Positions 60,278 to 64,000 of a DNA stretch of 64,000 bases are shown here, in pieces. Position 1 is the stretch's first letter, and each line of letters begins with the position of its first letter. The stretch is taken from NCBI GenBank assembly GCA_040878005.1, contig JBBDMW010000040.1:10022-74021 (forward strand), given 5' to 3'. The notes beneath the pieces were generated by a model. The model saw only the letters and a program-made list of their open reading frames with translations, was not told the origin of the DNA and ran no database searches. The DNA is from JBBDMW01 sp040878005 (GTDB lineage Bacteria; Chloroflexota; Dehalococcoidia; Lucifugimonadales; Lucifugimonadaceae). A program made the translations under genes and the position numbers.

Positions 60278-61087
60278 TTAACCTCCCTTGGCCGCGCTCT
60301 CACCGCCTGGCCGGGTATGACGCTCAATAAACTTCTCGATGGCGCTGTAGTAGAGGGCAGGAGTCACCAGGTCAGCGCGGTCGTGGCCTGCGCCGCTCAC
60401 CATGAGCCATTCCTTGGGCTCATTTGCAGCGTCAAAAACCTCTTTGCCAAACTCCATGGGCACAATGTCATCTGAATCGCCGTGTATCACCAGCAGGGGA
60501 GATTTCACCCTGGTGATGTCCCGGAACGTCTCGTACCTCGTGCGCATGATCGCCCGCAGCAGAGGAAAACGCATCCACGGCGCATGCAGGTGGGCAATCT
60601 TGGGGATGGAAGGAGGCGGCCCTTCCAGGATCAGCGCGTCCGGCGGATGTTCTACCGCCAGGCGAGTGGCGACTGAGCAGCCCATGGACCGGCCAAAATA
60701 CACGATCCTGCTGGGTTGGCCGGCCAACCGGCGCTTCATCGCCTCAAGTGCCGCCAGCGCATCCAGGTGAGTGCCAGCCTCGCTCGGCACACCTTCGCTC
60801 AGGCCGTATCCCCGGTAGTCGAATATGAACACCCCCGCGCCAAGCCTGGTGCGAATGTCGCGCAGGTTGTCCAGCCGGGCGCTGATGTTACCGCCGTTGC
60901 CGTGACAGAAGACCCATGTGACGTCAGAAGAACCGGGGATATACCAGCCGTGCAGCTCGGTCCCATCCTCAGCCTTGAACCACACGTCCTCGTACGTTAG
61001 GCCAATGTGCTCCGGCGTCCCTCGCAGGGTGCGCTCCGGAAAGTAAATGAAAAAGCGCTCAATCCAGCGTACGGTGCGGTCAAGCAT
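60278..61087 (-). CDS. Alpha/beta hydrolase, BEM46/serine aminopeptidase type
   Basis: 269 residues from ATG 61087. An amphipathic or hydrophobic N-terminus (about 5-20) may anchor it. Motifs: FCHGNGGN (oxyanion), FDYRGYGLSEG, nucleophile in FGRSMGCSVA near residue 132, acid in HGDSDDIVP near residue 207 and His in GAGHDRADL near residue 238. Serine hydrolase with unknown substrate; the family includes esterases and depalmitoylases. It is an independent minus-strand gene. Confidence 0.87.
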   Translation of the reverse strand: MLDRTVRWIERFFIYFPERTLRGTPEHIGLTYEDVWFKAEDGTELHGWYIPGSSDVTWVFCHGNGGNISARLDNLRDIRTRLGAGVFIFDYRGYGLSEGVPSEAGTHLDALAALEAMKRRLAGQPSRIVYFGRSMGCSVATRLAVEHPPDALILEGPPPSIPKIAHLHAPWMRFPLLRAIMRTRYETFRDITRVKSPLLVIHGDSDDIVPMEFGKEVFDAANEPKEWLMVSGAGHDRADLVTPALYYSAIEKFIERHTRPGGESAAKGG

Positions 61088-61171
61088 CAAATCAGCATAA
61101 CCTGCGCATGAAGACGCCTGAGGGCTAACCGTAGCGAATCCTGGAACACAGCGGCGTCGAACGCCACGACG

Positions 61172-62452
61172 CTAGCGGGCACACCCGGAATCGATGAGCT
61201 CCGCGATGGCCTCCGCCGTGTAACCAAGCTCTTCCAGCACTGCCGCAGTATGCTGGCCCAGGGTCGGCGACGGCATTGGCACGGGATTGCCGGATGCGAA
61301 GTGCGACACCGGCCCGGAGCTGCGGTACCTGCCACCCACCGGATGCTCCAGTTCTACTATGTAGCCGTTGGCCAGTGCCTGCTCGTTCTCCACCATGTCC
61401 TCAATAAACTGCACCGGCTCGCACGGAATGTCGCACTCGCCTAGGTCACGCAGCGATTCGGCGGTCGTCATTCCTCCGAACGCCGCCTCCATCGCCTCCA
61501 CCAGCCTGTCGCCCGCTGCCACCGCCTCCGGTGTTGTGGCGTCATACCCGGGGTCTGTGAGCCGCGGGTCGGCCAGCCCCAGCATTTCCAGCAGCCTCAG
61601 GCGAGCCGGCACTGCCAGCGTGCCAAGGGCAAACGCACCGTCCAGCGTCTTGTATGCCCGGTAGTACGCCCGGTACAACGGCGACATGGCCGCTGGCTGG
61701 TAGCCCTGCTGGATCTCCTCGAATGATGCGCCGCGCTCCCGCAGCCCCGGAATGCTCTCTGCCAGCCAACGCTGGGCTGCAGAAGGCGCACGGTCCACGT
61801 TGACCAGTGGCATGGTCTGCATGGCCAGGGCATTTGCCAGCAGGCTCGTGGTGATGCACTGCCCTTTGCCTGTGCGGCCTCTTTCTATCAGCCCCGCCAG
61901 CACCGAATTCACAGCGGCATAAGCTGTAGAGAAGTCAATGAACGATGACGACCTCACGGGCCCGGGGTGACCGCGGTCCATCTTCCCTTCGGTCGCCATT
62001 ACCCCGGAGTAGCCCTGCATCACCAGGTCAAACCCCGGCCTATCAGCCTCCGGGCCCTTCGGTCCGTAGGCCGTGATCTCGCAGTACACCAGTGCAGGGT
62101 TTACTGCTGAGAGCGATGGGTAGTCGATCTTGAGAAGCTTCGCCGTGTCTGGACGGTTGTTGGATATCACCGCGTCTGACTGGGCAATCAGCCTGTGGCA
62201 TGCATTGATGGCCTCCGGCTTCTTCAGGTCAAGGCACACGCTGCGCTTGCCGCGGTTGAGCGACAGGAACACCCGGCTCTCGCCGGGGGCGAAGCTCATA
62301 TGGTGTCGCCAGGGGTCCCCGAATGGCGGCTCCACCTTTACCACGTCCGCTCCCATATCAGCCAGCATCTGGCCCGCGAACGGCCCGGCGATGAACGCGC
62401 CGAACTCCACTACCCTGACGCCAGCAAGTGGGCCGGCCGCGCCTGTGCTCAT
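61172..62452 (-). CDS. Type III (CaiB/BaiF) CoA transferase
   Basis: 426 residues from ATG 62452; TTG 62458 adds two. The N-terminal GVRVVEFGAFIAGPFAGQ and ADMGADVVKVEPP are typical. The catalytic Asp is D173 in SFIDFSTAYAA. The fold is an interlocked dimer. Members move CoA between carboxylic acids. No partner enzyme in the cluster names the acid; racemase-type CaiB relatives (alpha-methylacyl-CoA) are possible. The gene is 62 nt downstream of the SMP-30 lactonase gene on the same strand. Confidence 0.9.
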   Translation of the reverse strand: MSTGAAGPLAGVRVVEFGAFIAGPFAGQMLADMGADVVKVEPPFGDPWRHHMSFAPGESRVFLSLNRGKRSVCLDLKKPEAINACHRLIAQSDAVISNNRPDTAKLLKIDYPSLSAVNPALVYCEITAYGPKGPEADRPGFDLVMQGYSGVMATEGKMDRGHPGPVRSSSFIDFSTAYAAVNSVLAGLIERGRTGKGQCITTSLLANALAMQTMPLVNVDRAPSAAQRWLAESIPGLRERGASFEEIQQGYQPAAMSPLYRAYYRAYKTLDGAFALGTLAVPARLRLLEMLGLADPRLTDPGYDATTPEAVAAGDRLVEAMEAAFGGMTTAESLRDLGECDIPCEPVQFIEDMVENEQALANGYIVELEHPVGGRYRSSGPVSHFASGNPVPMPSPTLGQHTAAVLEELGYTAEAIAELIDSGCAR

Positions 62453-62514
62453 GTGCAACCGCTCCTCACTTCATCGCCATCCTGCCACGATGACAATAGG
62501 CAGGAAGGCAGCGC

Positions 62515-63378
62515 CTAACGCGGCACAATGTCCGCTCCCCTGCACCCCACGTCAAGCCTCTCAATGCTGTGACGTCCCGCAACGGTTATGTAGATGGACT
62601 CGCCCCACCAGGCCATGTTGGTCACCCTGTCGCCGCCCATGGGATAGTCGGCAAGAAGCTCGCCTGTCTCCACATCCAGCACCGCTACAGTGCCGTGCAG
62701 CCAGCGCGCTACCCACAGGCGGTTGTGCTCGTCAAACTGGATGCCGTCTACTGTGGCGTCCGGGAACTGGTAAACCGTCTGCTCATTCTTCAATGAGCCA
62801 TCATCGGCAATGTCAAAGGAAATTATGCTGTTCCTGCCGGTAACAGCCAGGAAGAACTGCTTCTGGCCGGGATGAACAGCATGGCCATTCGGAACAGGTA
62901 TCTCATCAATCAACCGGGTGACGATTGTCGGGTTGTTGTCGGCATCAAAATCAATGCGGTACACCCCGCCAAACTCCCTGCCGTCACTCCGTCCCGGGTC
63001 TGAAAAGTACACGCTGCCCTTCAGGTCCATCGACACGTCATTGGGGCCGTTGTACTTCTGCCCCTCGTAACCATCCGTCAGGACCTCCATTCGCCGGGTG
63101 CGTGTGTCAAACCGGGTCACACGCTTGGCGTCGGGGTCTGCCACCACCACGTGTCCCTTGCCGTCATACTTCAGGCCGTTCGCCTTGCCGCCGGTATGGA
63201 CCCAGATCTCGGTCGTTCCATCGGGCGACATCCGGCCAAGCGTGCCGTTGACCATGTAGTTGACGAAGTACAGGTTGCCGTCATCGTCAAAGATCGGCCC
63301 CTCGGCGAAATCAATGTTCGCCACCACGGGATAAGGGGCAAGTGTCTTTGGCAACGGAGGAACTTTGAAAGAGGGCAT
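62515..63378 (-). CDS. SMP-30/gluconolactonase-family protein
   Basis: 287 residues forming a six-bladed propeller. The metal-binding pattern of the family is visible: Glu in NIDFAEGPIFDDDG near residue 25, Asn in KYNGPNDVSMD near residue 108, PNGHAVHPG near residue 160 and Asp in DATVDGIQFDE near residue 205. Such enzymes hydrolyse sugar lactones with Ca2+ or Zn2+. No signal peptide. It would supply aldonic acids for dehydratases of the enolase superfamily such as those at 16676 and 20791; that link is inference. Confidence 0.87.
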   Translation of the reverse strand: MPSFKVPPLPKTLAPYPVVANIDFAEGPIFDDDGNLYFVNYMVNGTLGRMSPDGTTEIWVHTGGKANGLKYDGKGHVVVADPDAKRVTRFDTRTRRMEVLTDGYEGQKYNGPNDVSMDLKGSVYFSDPGRSDGREFGGVYRIDFDADNNPTIVTRLIDEIPVPNGHAVHPGQKQFFLAVTGRNSIISFDIADDGSLKNEQTVYQFPDATVDGIQFDEHNRLWVARWLHGTVAVLDVETGELLADYPMGGDRVTNMAWWGESIYITVAGRHSIERLDVGCRGADIVPR

Positions 63379-63529
63379 GCTGTGGTCTCCGGACTTGAAC
63401 AGCCGACACGAACAGGTCGAAGCGCCACGAACCTACCACGGCACACAGTTCGCGGCAACGCCCGCGGACGCCCAACTCGTGGCGAATCAATAGACCACCG
63501 AGTCACAGTCCGCCAGTCCTCGTTGCCAC

Positions 63530-63769
63530 TTACTCGAAGGGATCGCGCACCAGCAACGCCAGTCCCAGTCCGGCTGCGACCGACGCAATCAAAGCGCTCC
63601 TGAACGACCACCTGAATATCGTGGCGCTCTCCTCCACCGGACGCTCACTTGCCCTGAACACACTTTTGGCCACGAACATGATTGAAGGGACGAGCACCAG
63701 CGCGGTGACCGCGCCAAACAGTGTCGCGAACATCAGGTAACCGGCCAAGACGTAACGAACCTCTACCAA
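63530..63769 (-). CDS. Small membrane protein of unknown function
   Basis: 79 residues from a TTG at 63769; the frame is open to TTG 63820 and an ATG occurs at 63733. Two membrane helices are seen, near 8-35 (LAGYLMFATLFGAVTALVLV) and 57-73, with a charged segment between them (SERPVEESATIF). No family is recognised. Confidence 0.5.
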   Translation of the reverse strand: MVEVRYVLAGYLMFATLFGAVTALVLVPSIMFVAKSVFRASERPVEESATIFRWSFRSALIASVAAGLGLALLVRDPFE

Positions 63770-63847
63770 CAGAACTGCAAGACTCTGGGTACCGATGCCA
63801 GGCTGACTGCATCTGGTCAACCGGCTTCCGACAGGGTCTCACGCCTG

Positions 63848-63881
63848 TCACCCCGGCGAAAGACGCCACGCCCGGGATGAC
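63848..63881 (-). terminator. Compound hairpin downstream of the last partial gene
   Basis: An inner perfect stem GGCG/CGCC around AAAGA lies inside imperfect arms GTCACCCC and GGGATGAC. It follows the stop at 63894 on the minus strand without a T run, so it is either a weak terminator or a repeated palindromic element. Confidence 0.3.
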
Positions 63882-63893
63882 AAGCCTCCTGTG

Positions 63894-64000
63894 TTAGCGC
63901 AGGTTCATGACCTGCCGAAGGCCCGGTGGAATCGTCCGCTGCACAGTCAGCGCAGCGCCCTTCTCCGGCGTCACCTCAAGTGTGAACCTGGTGCTCTTCA
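63894..64000 (-). CDS. C-terminal fragment of an unknown protein, 5' end beyond window
   Basis: The minus-strand frame is open from the window edge to TAA at 63894-63896 and encodes about 35 residues with strand-like alternation (STRFTLEVTPEKG) and a tail ending in QVMNLR. Codon use is GC-rich like true genes nearby. Too short to assign. Confidence 0.45.
   Translation of the reverse strand, partial: KSTRFTLEVTPEKGAALTVQRTIPPGLRQVMNLR

Noticed and set aside
59773..60330. 185-codon plus-strand frame after the SDR gene
   Set aside because: Low-complexity product with no ribosome binding site and no family likeness.

Overview
The window is a GC-rich bacterial scaffold. A run of 10 Ns at 34983-34992 shows it is a scaffolded, probably metagenomic, assembly. 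Several things point to Chloroflexota, most likely a marine Dehalococcoidia or SAR202-like lineage: lipoproteins with long Thr/Pro/Gly linkers, three divergent enolase-superfamily enzymes with a HpcH/HpaI-type aldolase and a type III CoA transferase, an MshB/Mca-like deacetylase beside a mycothiol-type DinB protein, heme A synthesis genes, and many TTG/GTG starts. This placement is inference from gene content, not from a phylogeny.

Layout. 1-3595 (minus): peptide-type ABC importer (binding lipoprotein, DppB, truncated DppC). 4358-5545 (plus): enolase-superfamily enzyme. 5626-11470 (minus): complete mrpABCDEFG Na+/H+ antiporter operon. 11988-12920: promoter, tRNA-Gly(GCC), a degenerate HNH gene and a small lipoprotein. 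13104-18418: Asp23-like protein, a frameshifted MscS channel, MshB-like and DinB/MDMPI proteins, a GalD-like dehydratase and pyrophosphatase. 18443-23272: DUF2851 protein, aldolase, a third enolase-superfamily enzyme and a metallophosphoesterase. 23424-31331: small membrane proteins, tsaD, a zinc ribbon, a sortase, ctaA-ctaB and a hydrolase. 31399-34948: the infC-rpmI-rplT operon facing away from ftsH. 35228-43174: MBL hydrolase, CPBP protease and trpA in one operon, then aroH, aroG, ribF, tyrS and a class V aminotransferase. 43298-49002: a probable selenoprotein, a methyltransferase, a DUF1015 protein, ligA and pth. 49021-57513 (minus): two ABC ATPases and two giant FtsX-type permeases. 57785-64000: HtrA-like lipoprotein, SDR, hydrolase, CoA transferase, SMP-30 lactonase and two small or partial genes.

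Most notable: (i) a peroxiredoxin-like lipoprotein whose peroxidatic Cys position is an in-frame UGA, with a SECIS-like hairpin about 14 nt downstream, so probably a selenoprotein; (ii) infC and mrpD whose conserved N-termini can only be reached from an AUA codon (or, for mrpD, a CUG), each AUA lying 7 nt behind a strong Shine-Dalgarno; (iii) an AbrB-like domain at the C-terminus of an ABC ATPase; (iv) an SDR that lacks the catalytic Lys; (v) a 21-residue hydrophobic micro-protein with a strong ribosome binding site.

The genes work together as follows. The aromatic block (aroG, aroH, trpA, tyrS) covers entry to the shikimate pathway, prephenate formation, the last steps of Trp synthesis and Tyr charging. 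CtaA and CtaB make heme A for an aa3-type oxidase encoded elsewhere. Mrp and MscS handle ion and osmotic balance. The enolase-superfamily enzymes and the aldolase suggest sugar-acid breakdown.
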